Of a stretch of 64,000 nt of DNA, positions 48,080 to 60,200 are shown one piece after another (the stretch's first letter is position 1; every line of letters starts with the position of its first letter). The position numbers were made by a program, and so were the translations under genes. The stretch is taken from contig SEMN01000349.1 of NCBI GenBank assembly GCA_005408345.1, positions 434,001-498,000 of the forward strand, given 5' to 3'. The notes beneath the pieces are model-generated. The model searched no databases, was not told the DNA's origin, and was given only the letters and a program-made list of their open reading frames with translations. The stretch comes from Macquaria australasica (Eukaryota > Chordata > Actinopteri > Centrarchiformes > Percichthyidae).

Positions 48080-49021
48080 AAGTAATGGTTAATACCAGGA
48101 CAATAGAAGTGTGCCTGCTCAGTTGTTATCGGCTCAGTGGAGACTCACAGGCCTGCTGTTTTTTTTAACCACCTTTCACCATGAAAAGGAAGAAAAAGAA
48201 AGAAATGAAAACGAAAGAAAATGACAGCTTTTTGTATCGAGTCCCTTCTTATCCAGAGGTGGTTGTGGGAAATGATAATTTGTTTGATCTGTTTTTATTT
48301 AACACAAATATATTAATAGGTTTGGAATTTATTATCATTTTTCTTAGTATATTTAGACCTCCCTACATGCTGATTGAAATAAAATACAAAAGTATAATTC
48401 TCAAATACATACAATAATTGAATAAGGGTATAGTAGATAGGCGATAAAAGCCAGAAAAGATTCAGAATCCCTGTTATAAACTGTCATGTACTGTATTGTA
48501 CTGTAGTATACTATACTGTATTATGCTCCACTGTATTGTTGGGGTTGGATATGTTTGGGTCATGGTGGTTAATGCCAGAGGGACCCTGTGTCAAAATGTA
48601 ATTTTTAAGACCGTATTATTTTAGTATATATTGTCCTCACATGGTGCATATTTCTAAATAAGTTTGTGGGGGTGCATCAGCTGGGTCAAAATTTATGACT
48701 TAGGTCTCACTATGGCACTGTTATGTGGGATGTTGAGCGTGAAAATTCTTTGTTATCCTTGGTAATAGTAGTTAGATCTTGAGTTAAGATTATTTGGTCA
48801 AACTAAAATTATTTAATTTCAGTTTTCTGTAATGAAAAACAAATTATTCCAAGTATGAAATGCACGAGAATGTTTAATCATTAAGCCTGAAAGTTCATTT
48901 TTACTTTGGGAACAGTAGTGTGACAAAATAATACTCAAGGTCCACCTACTAGCTTTTTCCAGAGCTTTCATCGCCTCTGAGTCTTCACCTGTGAATGGAG
49001 TTTGCTCAGTTGACATGGAGC

Positions 49022-49262
49022 TGTCAATTCAATTCAATTCAGTTTCATTTATATAGCGCCAAATCATAACAAAGTTATCTCAGGGCACTTTTTCATATAG
49101 AGCAGGTCTAGACTGTCTCTTTATATTTACAGAGACCCAACAATTCCCACCATGAGCAGCACTAGGTGACAGTGGCAAGGAAAAACTCCCTTTTAACAGA
49201 CAGAAACCTCAAGCAGAACCAGAACCAGAACCAGGCTCTGGGTGGGTGGTCATCTGCCTCGA
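49022..49262 (+). repeat. Ubiquitous teleost repeat (TTTATATAGCGCCAAATCA family)
   Basis: AATTCAATTCAATTCAGTTT, CATTTATATAGCGCCAAATC, GCAGGTCTAGACTGTCTCTT, ACAGAGACCCAACAATTCCC, GACAGTGGCAAGGAAAAACT and CCCTTTTAACAGACAGAAAC with a GAACCA triplet-like run form a sequence seen many times per fish genome. It ends about 150 bases upstream of exon F. Confidence 0.88.
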
Positions 49263-49410
49263 CCAACATCATGTGACTTAAGTATAGAACTAAATAACGA
49301 AATAACTTAGTATGGAACTTCCCGTCTTAAGACCAGGATGAACACTGCTAAATCAACAGGAGCCACCACAAGACACTTCATTTTCATTTCTCTTTCTGTC
49401 TCTTTACCAG

Positions 49411-49638
49411 GCTGCCTGTCCAACCTTCCACCAAACGCCAAGAAGATCTCCAACTCATACGAGGAGCGCCGTAAACAGGCCACTGCCATCGTGCTGCTGG
49501 GGGTCATCGGGGCGGAGTTTGGTGCTGAGATTGAACCTTCAAAGGGCTTAGCACGAGCTCGAACTGGTGGACAGGCGCCTGAGGGCTTCGGACTGACAAG
49601 CGGAGGGTCATCCAACTACTCACTGGCTAGACACACCT
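49411..49638 (+). CDS. wdr7: wdr7 exon F (conserved block SYEERRKQATAIVLLGVIG)
   Basis: This is the longest exon in the window: 228 bases (76 codons), both ends in phase 1. After the shared Gly codon it reads CLSNLPPNAKKISNSYEERR, then KQATAIVLLGVIGAEFGAEI. A more variable stretch follows (EPSKGLARARTGGQ), then APEGFGLTSGGSSNYSLARH and T. This is very close to the vertebrate WDR7 sequence I know in the helical region before the C-terminal WD40 repeats. The Ala/Leu/Ile/Val-rich segment is a buried helix rather than a membrane span. The acceptor is TCTTTACCAG and the donor ACCT|GTAAGT. The leftover T joins GT of the next exon to give Cys of HTCKA. Confidence 0.97.
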
Positions 49639-49856
49639 GTAAGTACAGAGATAACACACACATTGCCATGTTGACATTCTGGATATCCACAAATGTATGT
49701 ATGAATTTTGCGGTGGAAGACAGGGATATGTTGGTAAGAGGTCAAACGTTTTGATGTCAAATATGTTCCTTCTTAGATAATTGTGACCCAGCAGCTTTAT
49801 TGCCAATATTTAGTTAAGAACAGGTTCAGCTAAACTGGAACTGGCTGGGGTTTAAA

Positions 49857-50112
49857 GAAAATGCCCATCACAATAACCCAGAGCCCAAAGTGACACCTTC
49901 ACAGTGCTTGTTTTGTCCAATCAACAGTCCAGACTTTAAAATTATTAGAAATAAATTTCAATAATTAAAAAGAAACACAGCAAATCCTCACATTTCAGAA
50001 ATGTTTGGCATCTTTGCATTAAAAATGATAATTATCAGTTATTAAACAATTATCAAAATAGTCACCAATGAATTTTCTTAATCGATTAACAAGATTGTTT
50101 CAGCTGTACTTG
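49857..50112 (+). repeat. Dispersed fish repeat, same family, copy 5 (5' truncated)
   Basis: AATGCCCATCACAATAACCC, AGAGCCCAAAGTGACACCTT, TTGTTTTGTCCAATCAACAG, CAGCAAATCCTCACATTTCA and TTTCAGCTGT follow the family order. Confidence 0.8.
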
Positions 50113-50241
50113 TATATACCTTTGGGTAGTATAGTTCATAACAAAACATCATATTTTGGTACAGTATTTCTCTCTGAATTGTATTGGAATAAGAGAAGAA
50201 AGTGGCATGAAAAAGAAAAGGAAGTAAAGTACCTCTAAGTG

Positions 50242-50286
50242 GTACATTTACTCAAGTACTTCAGTCCAGTACTTGAGTAAATGTAC
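50242..50286. repeat. Perfect hairpin, 19 bp arms
   Basis: GTACATTTACTCAAGTACT and AGTACTTGAGTAAATGTAC are exact complements around TCAGTCC. It resembles a frequent fish dispersed repeat with AAGTACTTGAGTAAATGTAC. Confidence 0.92.
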
Positions 50287-50684
50287 TTCCACCACTGCAA
50301 ACAGGGACATTTCGGAAATCATTAAAAAGGTGACACTGCTATTTGGAAAGCTAGTGAAGTGAGCGGTTTGGGGACAGACAACAATGGCAGAACTGGCGCT
50401 GATGCGGTAATTGAATGCCTTTCTTTGTGATTCTTTATTTTTCTATAATCTCGTTTCATCGTTTTAATTGTTTCCTTGAACTGTTTGGCTGTGTGCTGTA
50501 TCTCCATTATTACCAGACACAGAGAAACCTTCTTGTCCACCTTTTGGTTTCTAACCACTGAATCCAGCTCCCTTTGAATGGGCTCCTCACCCCAAACTGT
50601 AATGAGGGCATCTTGGTTTGTCCAACAAGCATTCCCCATTGTTCTGTTTTTTTGCATCTATGGATGGCAGTGTCAGTTTGGTCT

Positions 50685-50925
50685 AGACTGAGATATCTCA
50701 ACAACTATTGGATGGACTCCCCCAGAGATTGAATCTTACTGACTTCTTTGATCACCTGACCTTTCCTCCAGCACCACCATAAAGTTGACAGTTTGGGCTT
50801 TGAGTAAAATAGCTCAACAACTGTTGAATGGGTTGCCATGAAATTTGATACAGGCATTCAAAGTCCCCAGCAAATGAATCCTAATAACCTTGGTGATCCT
50901 CTGACCCCTTGACCAGGCTGGTTCA
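50685..50925 (+). repeat. Fish repeat (CTCTAGCGCCACCAT family), tandem segments
   Basis: The unit containing TCTCAACAACTATTGGATGG and CCTTTCCTCCAGCACCACCA is followed by a second unit with GCTCAACAACTGTTGAATGG, CCATGAAATTTGATAC and GTCCCCAGCAAATGAATCCT. The family is internally repetitive, and two successive units are visible here. Confidence 0.75.
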
Positions 50926-51398
50926 GTCTTTTGGTTTGTCAAATACCTGCAAAAAATAATTACATGTTAAGCATTTAGCTCAAAGCACCGCTTTGTGGTG
51001 GTTCCATGTTTTTTTCCAAACTCAGAACTACACAACAGACAAAGTAGAAACTTCAGTGTTGGATTAGAAGTGAGGAGAGAGATGGGATTGATTTTCACCC
51101 ACCAAGCTTGACACCTTAAGGAGCTTGGCACTGACTTCCCCTCACACTCACATACACACACACTCACTGAACCCAGCCTGTGCCATGCTGTGCCTGCAGC
51201 GTTGGACCTTGGTGGGCATCAAACCTGCACTAAGCAGAGCTGCTCTTCCATCCCGGTGCTCCTGAGCTCTGATTGGCTGCCTCTGGGGGCATCCGCCCAG
51301 CGACAGAGCCTGTTCTCTCACTGATAGGCTGTGGAGCGTGATGCTGCTTAGCTAGACCTGTACACAGCTAAGGTCAGCTCACCTGTGTGGATGCACCA

Positions 51399-51436
<38 letters not shown>
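51399..51436 (+). repeat. (AC)n microsatellite
   Basis: About 19 AC units. Confidence 0.95.
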
Positions 51437-51440
<4 letters not shown>

Positions 51441-54400
51441 ACCCCAAGCCCATGTCATCAGATAAAACCACTCAAGATTAATTTAATTGATCCCCTTGAG
51501 TAGAGCTCCAACCTTTTAAAACCTTTCACTGACCCCTCAGGCTGGCTATCATTTGGACATTGTGATACTGTATGATACGTTTTTTCACTCAACTGAATAA
51601 ACCAAACTTCTCAAAGTCATTGGAGTTTATTGTTCTCTTAACATCAAGCGGTCATACTAGAACTTTGTCCTGATAAAATCGAAAAGTAAGTTAACAAGAC
51701 ATGGAGTCAGAGTTTGCGCAGTAGTGATCCGTGGTGGAGCCAATTCATCTTTAAAACAATACAGTATAAAGACAATCAAATGTGCAACAATTCGTGGAGG
51801 GAAATTGCCCAGAGTTTTGCCAGAAATTGCCCCTACTGCGCATTTGTGGAGCGCGTCTTCCAAGCGGACTCCAAGTTCTGTTTATACACAGAAAGTAGTA
51901 TAAACAGAACTACTACGCGTCAATGGTGTCTGCACCTGTTCGTGTACGTGTCTGCTTGGGAGTATAATCCAGGCTTTAGGGGATCTGAAATAAAGGGAAG
52001 ATATTACAGCTGTCAATGTCGTGTCATCACAGAGCCATACAGTGACAGAAATAAACTAGGATGGGTTTGATGTGACATTAGAAGCCTAAAAGAGTCTTGC
52101 TTGAGCAAAGCAGCCCGGGACTAAAATGTGTGGCGGTCAAGAGGATGTGACAATCTCAAGGTCTCCCAGAGATGGGCGACAGAATACATTCATTAGAGGT
52201 GATGCTACAGTGTCAGGTCTTATCATAGAGGATGGTCACCTGCACAGTGACCTGCATAAAGACCCTGACTGTGACAATTTTCCTAGTAACTACTGAATTG
52301 TATAATTTATCATACCAAAATATCCATGGCAGTAAAATATATTTTTAAAAAAAATCAAAATTAGATCCGGGTCAGTTTGCCAGCTAAACGTCCCCCCTGC
52401 CATATTCATCCACGCATGCTGGTTTGTTTACATGTGTGAGGCTGACTTTCACTGCAGTTATACTGTCTTCTCAAAAATTGTACTCATCCTGTGGATTATT
52501 ATGAAGACGATCATGCATTTCTCTTTGATGGTCGACCGTATTTATTCAAACCAGAGTACACAGACAAGGAGCAAAAATCAAATGGAAGAGGAGACACGAA
52601 GAATGGATGCAGAGGCAGAAACGCTACAGGACCATCCCGACCGTCACTGCTCTTCACAGCTGACTGAGGACGAAAACTTTTGCTGCAGAGAGTTAGGTTA
52701 GCCAGGAAGCTGACCGGATGCAGATCCCTATGCAGTTAGCCATAATGGCCTTTCCAGGCAGCTACTTTCTGTGTTTACTTTCAGTCAGACTCGGAGACAA
52801 GTTTTTCAAATGATTCATCTAAGAATTGTGTTTATTTGGAAAGCTGTAGGTGTCTCGTTCAGCTTGCCCCAATATGTCATTTTGCGTGAGTCCTCGTTCC
52901 TCCAAAAGTCTACAGCACAGGTGGTGAGTGCAAAGTTAGCAGGACCCATAGAGTCACATTTACAGATGTGTGTGTGATGGAGGACATTTTTTATGCTTTC
53001 TCCTCTGTTTCTTTCTCATGTCTTATGCTGCATTCATTCCTGCCCCTTCCTCCATTTTATCCTTTCACTCTGTTTTTTTTTTCCAGCTCTCATTCAGTCT
53101 GTTGTTTTTCTCCCTCCTTCTACTCTCCATCTCCCCCTTCTCTCTCTGTTATGAAATTGAAAGATGGATCGGTGTTGTTGGCATATAGCGCTGTGTGTGA
53201 TGAATGAGAGCTGTCCACCCAGAGAGAGGAAGGGTACAGTAGTCTATACAGCAGAGTATGGATTGATGTTTTCATATGGCGAGGGGGGAAATGTAGGGAA
53301 GATGGAGGGGGAGATTGGTCTTAAGGATGGAAGGAAGGAGGGAAGGAAGGACATATAATGACAGAGGGAAGGGAGGATGTGTTTGGACAGGATACAAGAG
53401 AAAAACTGTACATCAGTGTACCATCTCTGAACAATAATGTTCACAGTAAATGTCAAAATACCATGAGGCCCATTCACTGTGAACAGTGGCATTTTAAACA
53501 TTCATGACAGCTGATTGGAAATTAAGTTTTATTTTGTATCATAGAAAATTGAACAGGGACAAGCAGGTGATGGAAACTACAAAACTCTCTGCTGTGGATC
53601 AGACCCAATAAATCTCTCCCTTTTTAATCGGTCAGACATTGAGAGTTTTTTCTTTTACAGTATCAAAACAATATCAGTACATGGAGTACATTACGTTATA
53701 CACAACAACACTACTTTATCAGCAATGCTTTTGTCAGTATATGAGAAGAACCTTTTTAGGGGGTTAAGCTAAGACAAAGTGCTGTTCTATGTTCTGTGTA
53801 CTATTTTTATGCACATTTTCAACAACAAAGAATCTAAGTGGAAACAGTGGAACTTTGAAAAGAAAGGTCAAAATATCACAAAAGAAATGTTACGCTTGGC
53901 TGTGGTGGAAAACTTGGTGTATCGATAAAAACAAAATGCGACAAAGTGCAAACTTTGTGAATAAATCATGACGAACGTGAAGCATGTGACTTAAATGTCC
54001 ACTGAAGCTTCCGCTCCACTGAAGAGATGAAAACATCAGATCTGTGTGGAGCAATTTGGATGGAAACTTTGCTACAGTCATTTTGGGTCAGTCAGACGCC
54101 ATTGCTGGCTGAGATGTTTCTGAACATATATTTTTAAAGTAACCAATTACCTCATAGTTACTAACTAACCAGATAAGCTATGTAATGATTAACGTTTTTT
54201 CTCTTCATAGCGATGAACAAGTTAAGTTTAGTATTTAATTTATTTTCATTTCTCAATTTAGTGATGTTGGTTTATTTATAGCAATTATTTACTTGTTTTA
54301 GGTTTAATATTAATGCACGTTTTTGTCCATAGTAGTGGTTAGCAATTTTTTTGGGTTTGTATCGGTATTTTGCTTCAAAGTAGTTAGCTAAATCCTGGCT

Positions 54401-55448
54401 TTCAATTTATTTTGTACACTTATTTTAGGCTACACTTAAACATAGTAATTGTTACAGTAGCTAAATATTGGGCTTATACTGATTAGCAGAATACGTTTTT
54501 TAATGATTAGTGACTGCTTAAACATTTTAGTATTAGCCACATCTTGGACTTAACACTGGCTAACAAAACGTGAGGATTAAGTGCCAGGTCACCCCAGAAT
54601 TTGGCACAGCGAAAGTAATTTGCATGTCCTCCCAAAACAGGTGGTGCTGGAAGCTAGGTGACGTAGAGACTACTTGCAGGGCTGCTGACGATCTAACCAC
54701 TAACATGCTAGTTAGCCAGGTACATGCTCGTGCAAGACAGTACAGTAGCCAGCCAAACTAGCTAGCTTGCAAGCTGCCAGTTAGTGGTGGATTGTTACAC
54801 AGGTATTCTTTATGTATGCAGTGGTTGTTGATCAATACTACTATTATTATTTTCTAATTATATTTTTATCATATAGTTATTCCAGATGGCCACAGCACCA
54901 CTCTCCATCTTTCTCACTCAAACAGGCTTTCATTTTTTTGTATTGTTTTTTTCCTTTCTCTCTCCCTCTCTTTGCAGCCAGTCTGATCCGGCTCTCATCC
55001 ACTAACCAAGTCCCCAACATTGATTTACCTTCACCTCTCATATAAGCTCAAACAAGAGAGAAGGAGGGGTGAGGGGGGGCAGATGGAGGAAGGAAAGTAG
55101 AGAGCCTGTTAGTGGTCGATTTGGCCTGGTAAATTTTAGATGTCACCAGTCTGTCGCTGTTTCACACTGTCTACTTCCCTCCCTCCTTTATTCTTCCCTA
55201 CTTCCTTCCTCCCTCCTCCTCCTCCTGCTCTGATCACCCTCTCTGTGTTAATGTGACATGTTTAGTGCTCTAACTAACAGCTCATTATGTCCGATGGATG
55301 CTTTGTCAATAGCTGTTGGTTCATTTGGGTCCAGGCCTGCCTTTAAACAAAGATGTCCACTGTGAGAAATGGACCTGAGTGTGGACCGCTCTCACTTCCT
55401 GCTCGCTAACTAGAGGGGGAGGGGCTGTAATTTTAAATCTGAGTGTGT

Positions 55449-56264
55449 TCAAAATCGCATACTAACGTACCGTATACTACATACTCAATCAATATGTACT
55501 GCATATTGAGTACTAAATTAATGATTAAGTATGCCATTACCAGCAAACTGTTCACACTGAAGTACTCAAGCAATACTCTTCTCTGCATCACATGACTGTA
55601 TCGATCACATGACCGGTCCCAGCTACTGAATAAAAATTGTTTATCACAAATGTAAATCAACGTAACCTCTTCCACTAAATTTAATATTTCAGTTGCAGTT
55701 GAGTGTGTCAATTAAGCTCATGTCGCATCCTCAGAAATTCTTGCTAATCTAGTACACACCGTGTAATGCGTTAATTTTGACAGGGTAGTGTTGTCTCAAA
55801 TCGAACACGGCTGTCGTGCGCTTACCGGAAATGATGATCGCAACCTTTCACCGCTTCTTCTTCTTATTTTGCATTATTGCCAACATTTTACCATGATTTC
55901 CGCACGCCAAAATATCTCCTGGCTCGTTTGCTCACTTGACTTCAATTCAGTTTTAATAAAAATGAATGAAAATAAACGTGCTTTTTGCTTTTAGCCGTAA
56001 CAATCGTAACCACGGTCGCCATTGTCATACGTTGGTGGTCCCTCCCCTTCCCTTATGTAGCCAAGATGGCGACCGTTGAGGGTGAGAAGTGTGCAGCGTT
56101 CCACATTCAGCTTTCTGACCGTTATGAGTACATCATCCTGGTACTCATAGTACACTGCATTTCGCCATCACATCAGTGTGAAAGCACATACACACCTGAA
56201 AATATCAAGTGTAAGTACGGAAGTACACAAATTGAGACACAGCATTGGTAGTATGCAATTTCGA
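55449..56264. mobile_element. MITE-like element with TCAAAATCGCATACTA ends
   Basis: The left end TCAAAATCGCATACTAAC and the inverted right end TCGAAATTGCATACTACC match at all but about three positions, 816 bp apart. Subterminal TACTACATACT-type motifs (GTATACTACATACTCAATC) are typical of a fish family with GCATACTACATAC ends. Target duplications are not clear. No coding capacity. Confidence 0.7.
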
Positions 56265-58354
56265 TCACAGCCGAGGTCTGTCAATTACAGCACTGATTAC
56301 TAATGGCCATCTTTAATTATCTAGGGGAAAAAATAGAAGAAGCTTCTAAGTGCAAATGTGGCTGTCAGATGAAACCTCCATCAGGTTCATTATAACCACA
56401 CACACATCCCACACGCCTGCCCACCCACAGTCACTGTCACTTCTCACAGCGTTGAACTTTGACCTCACAACCTCTGAGGCCCGTTCTGTGCTGGGGGGTC
56501 CGCTGGTTCACTGTGTGGTTCACATTAACAATGTCAGGGGTGTGAATTTTACTGGTGAACTTTCTGACTTCCCTACTCCATCTGTGGCTCTAGGTCCAAG
56601 CCCATTGGTTCCTACTGAAGACATAAATCTTTTGAAAAGGACTTGTTGTAAATAAGAATCTGTTTTAATTCTTTGTAAAAGCAACATAAATCCATATACT
56701 GGTGTGAGAAAATGAGGAGCAGGTATAAGAATTGCACACATTATTTTGAGAATCACAATTTTCATTTGAGGATTTTGCCAAAGCAGCTGAGGAAAAGTCA
56801 TTACACACCAAAAAACAATAGTTATCACTGCTGGGAACTGAAACTCTGGTTTCTGTGGTTGTGGACAGTAACCTTTCCACTGCACCAAACATGCACCCTG
56901 TCAATATTGAATTTAGACACAATTACTACAGAAAAAGGGAGAATGTTTAAGAAAAACCTCTTTCGTGGATGAACCTGCCGAAGCTAAAATAACACACCGT
57001 AACAGGATATTTATGATGCAAACTCACAGGGTATTTGATAGTAAACAGGATCAAACAGGTGTATGTCTGAAGAAAGTTTTGTGGGGAGATCATGAAGCAA
57101 TAGTATACCTGAGAGTGTAATTGATTTCTGTTGGTGGTCTTGATGATTTGTAATAACCACTAACTGGAGGTCAAAGTTCATTCAACCCTACATCACTGCT
57201 GATATTTATAGTCTACTGTTTGTATGTATATTGATGTATCTAACAAGAGATTGATTGATTTTAGCTCTAACTGGTGTTTGCTCACATCATGTTAATCACC
57301 AGCTGAGGGTCAAAGGTCACCACCCTATCACTGATTCAGTCGCAACACACCTTTTCTGTATGTTTGACTTTTTCTCTCTTTACCAACAGCCATAAGTTAA
57401 CTACTAATAACGTTGATGTCCATCTCTTACAGTCTATGTCGCCCATAACAACGTAGCATAACAATGCTAACTCAGTTAGCGCTCTATCTGTCGCTGCTGG
57501 TATATATTATAACAGTTATACCCAGCGATGCTAACATGGTTAGCCTCTAGCTATATCTTTCATAGCCCCATCCATAGGCTGTGTGTGTAGATATAAACCA
57601 ATAAGGAAGGGGGTTTGCCATTTAAGGCGGGCTGATGATGAAATGCCAGGACATCCAGATGATGAGATTAGCTGTGTGTCTGGAGACTGGAGGACCTTCA
57701 GAGCCACCACAGGATTATAGATACTTAAAGTAAATTATCTGTTTTATATTATATGTTTCTTCATATTATAACTGTTTAGCATTTACATTTGAAGTGAAAA
57801 TACAATGAGCGTTCATTGTATTTGATCTGAGTGGAAGAAGAAAAGAGCCTTCCTAAGGCTATTGTAGAGTCTCTTTCTGCTACAACAATACGATGCTCGA
57901 AATATTTACAACTTCACAGTTGCAGTCCAGATTATTCTGCACGTACATCACTGACTTTGAATAAATAAATGAATGACCAGTTAATTTATGATACCTGAAT
58001 TTAAAAGGAAATAAAAAGAGCCATAGAAGCAACGAGAGATGCATCAGATGTTTAATCTGCTTCTCTCTGTCTTGATTTTCTTCTGACTTTATCTTTTTGA
58101 AGCACTTTGGGAAGAATCTGCTGAAAGCTCTGGACCTCAGGCTTCAGTGGGTGAGACAGGCAGAGAGAGACAGACAGAAACCTGTGGGGAAGGGGGGTGC
58201 ATGTGTGTGTATGTGTTTGGGTGAGGGGGGTGGTATTGAGGGATGGGGGATATTTTCTGGAGTCTTAATGGTCAGTCTGTCCCCAAAGAGACTGGCTCAA
58301 ATGTCAGGTCAGCTATGAAGTGACCTCCATCCCGCTCGCTGTCTTTATCCTCTT

Positions 58355-58356
<2 letters not shown>

Positions 58357-58401
<45 letters not shown>
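58357..58401 (+). repeat. (GT)n microsatellite
   Basis: About 22 TG units, some 650 bases upstream of exon G. Confidence 0.95.
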
Positions 58402-58402
<1 letters not shown>

Positions 58403-58991
58403 CACAAAAGTTGAATCATTTTTACGTGAACCTCATTTGAAACAAAATGATTTATTATTTTTTTGTTTATGAGAAGATATTATTTCTTTATGGAAATTCC
58501 TTTGTTTCGAATCGCTTCCATGTTGCAGCCATGTTGCTGAGGTGGGCGGGGCTTTGACTCTCTGCTCTGAGCTGATATGGTCATGGAACCATAATCTGTT
58601 TCAATTCTTCAAAGGGTTGAGAATGCAAATTAGCCGATTTGCTAACTCTGGTACATTCACATTGATGTTAGCGATGAAGGTGCACTGTCCCCTATAACTG
58701 AGCACATAAGTGGGTGAGAAATTGAACAGGCAGATTTAATGTCCTACTTGAGCAAAAATTATAAGTGTGAAATAAGAGGAGTCATAGTTGCCGATACTGC
58801 TGCAGTGTCTCGAGTTTGAATTTATCTGAACACCTTTATCACATCTTAATTCTCTTTTTGTCCTGATATTATTCTCCTGCAACAAAAGGAGAGAAAGAAA
58901 TTGTGAAATAAGAGCATAAAGTCACATAAAATGAGCTCTAGCATTGTTAGAGTTTTGACCTTCACAAAGTAGTCCTGACGTTTTCAGATAA

Positions 58992-59234
<243 letters not shown>

Positions 59235-59554
59235 TGAGTCCACGGGCGCACAAACTCAAATGTTGCTGTTATTGATAAATTACAAACATTATCAATTTCC
59301 TATCCTGAAATATAAATATATATAAAGAAAACCTAAGAGGAAATATTTGTTAGAAATCAGAATTTTGTAGGTGGAAGTAAACAAGCTGTGGCATCTCACT
59401 TGTAAACGTGCAATGTTGTAGTGAATTTTGCTTTTTAATTGCTTTTGCCAAGAAATACAGTATGTCCAAGAGATCCTGTAGGACCTGCTATTTGTTGGAA
59501 TATAATAATCAGATGCCACTGAAACAATAGTTATACCAAATCTAGATATAAAAG

Positions 59555-60200
59555 AACTTGAGAAAATGACTTGAGACTTGACTTTAGAGTGGCTTTGACA
59601 AGACTTGAAGCAACATTATGCAACTATTTTACCTTAAAATAACAGCTTCAAAATCATTTTGATGGTATACTGACTTGTAATAGGGAGAATGGAGCCTCTT
59701 TCATTCCCACTCCGAGACATGAATGCCTGTTCTTGCACTATGTAACATGGGTTGAGTGGGTACGATATCGTAAGAGACCGAAGAAGACGTTGACAGAGGA
59801 AGCTGAGAAGAGAAAAAGAGAGAGTGACTGAGAAAAAGGCCGGACAAGAGTAAATCTCGAACTAGCTTTTAGTCGTTGCTGCAAGACAGACGCCAAGCCG
59901 GCCTTCTTGCTGTTGGACTAGTAAGTAATATTAGCTGGCTTGCTATGTCTTGTGTTGTTGTACTTGCTTGATGTTTGACTGTTAGCAAAGTTGTCGCCTC
60001 GCTAGTTTTTGATCATAAACCAAGTCAGCCCACCAAATCCAAATCCTTCAGCTTGTCAACAAATGCACATGTGCAGCTGTCCATGAGGGGGAACTGCACT
60101 CTGAAAACTGTAGAAACAAGACTTAAGTCTTTACCTGGACTTGTCTTGACTGACTTGACACGTGACTTGGACTTTGAAAGGACTTGGACTTGCCCCAAAA
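59555..60200 (+). repeat. GACTTG-rich repeat split by another dispersed repeat
   Basis: GACTTGAGACTTGACTT at about 59571-59587 and TGACTTGACACGTGACTTGG with GGACTTGGACTTGCC at about 60148-60195 flank an unrelated block (about 59605-60115). The GACTTG-type repeat is common in fish introns. Confidence 0.65.
59697..59832 (+). repeat. Dispersed repeat shared with 34640-34856, copy 2
   Basis: CTTTCATTCCCACTCCGAGA, GAATGCCTGTTCTTGCACTA, TGTAACATGGGTTGAG, GACAGAGGAAGCTGAGAAGA and GAAAAAGAGAGAG match copy 1. The element probably extends from AGCAACATTATGCAACTATT (about 59608) onward. Confidence 0.85.

Larger units (their letters stand above)
24639..49410 (+). other. wdr7: wdr7 intron E-F (24.8 kb)
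   Basis: Largest intron in the window, starting GTAGGG and ending CTTTCTGTCTCTTTACCAG. It has collected most of the mobile DNA: two Tc1-like elements, several MITE-like repeats, dispersed repeats, microsatellites and skewed-composition tracts, listed separately. Between them, for example 32240-33130, 37050-37860, 41640-42340 and 43050-44640, I see no supported gene. The open frames there are short, lack recognisable domains and often run across repeats. Confidence 0.8.

Noticed and set aside
48181..48417. 78-codon frame starting KRKKKKEMKTKEN
   Set aside because: Looks basic like a nuclear signal, but comes from an A-rich run and AT-rich intron. No support for a gene.
49307..49615. Minus-strand open frame across exon F
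   Set aside because: Antisense shadow of wdr7. No independent support.
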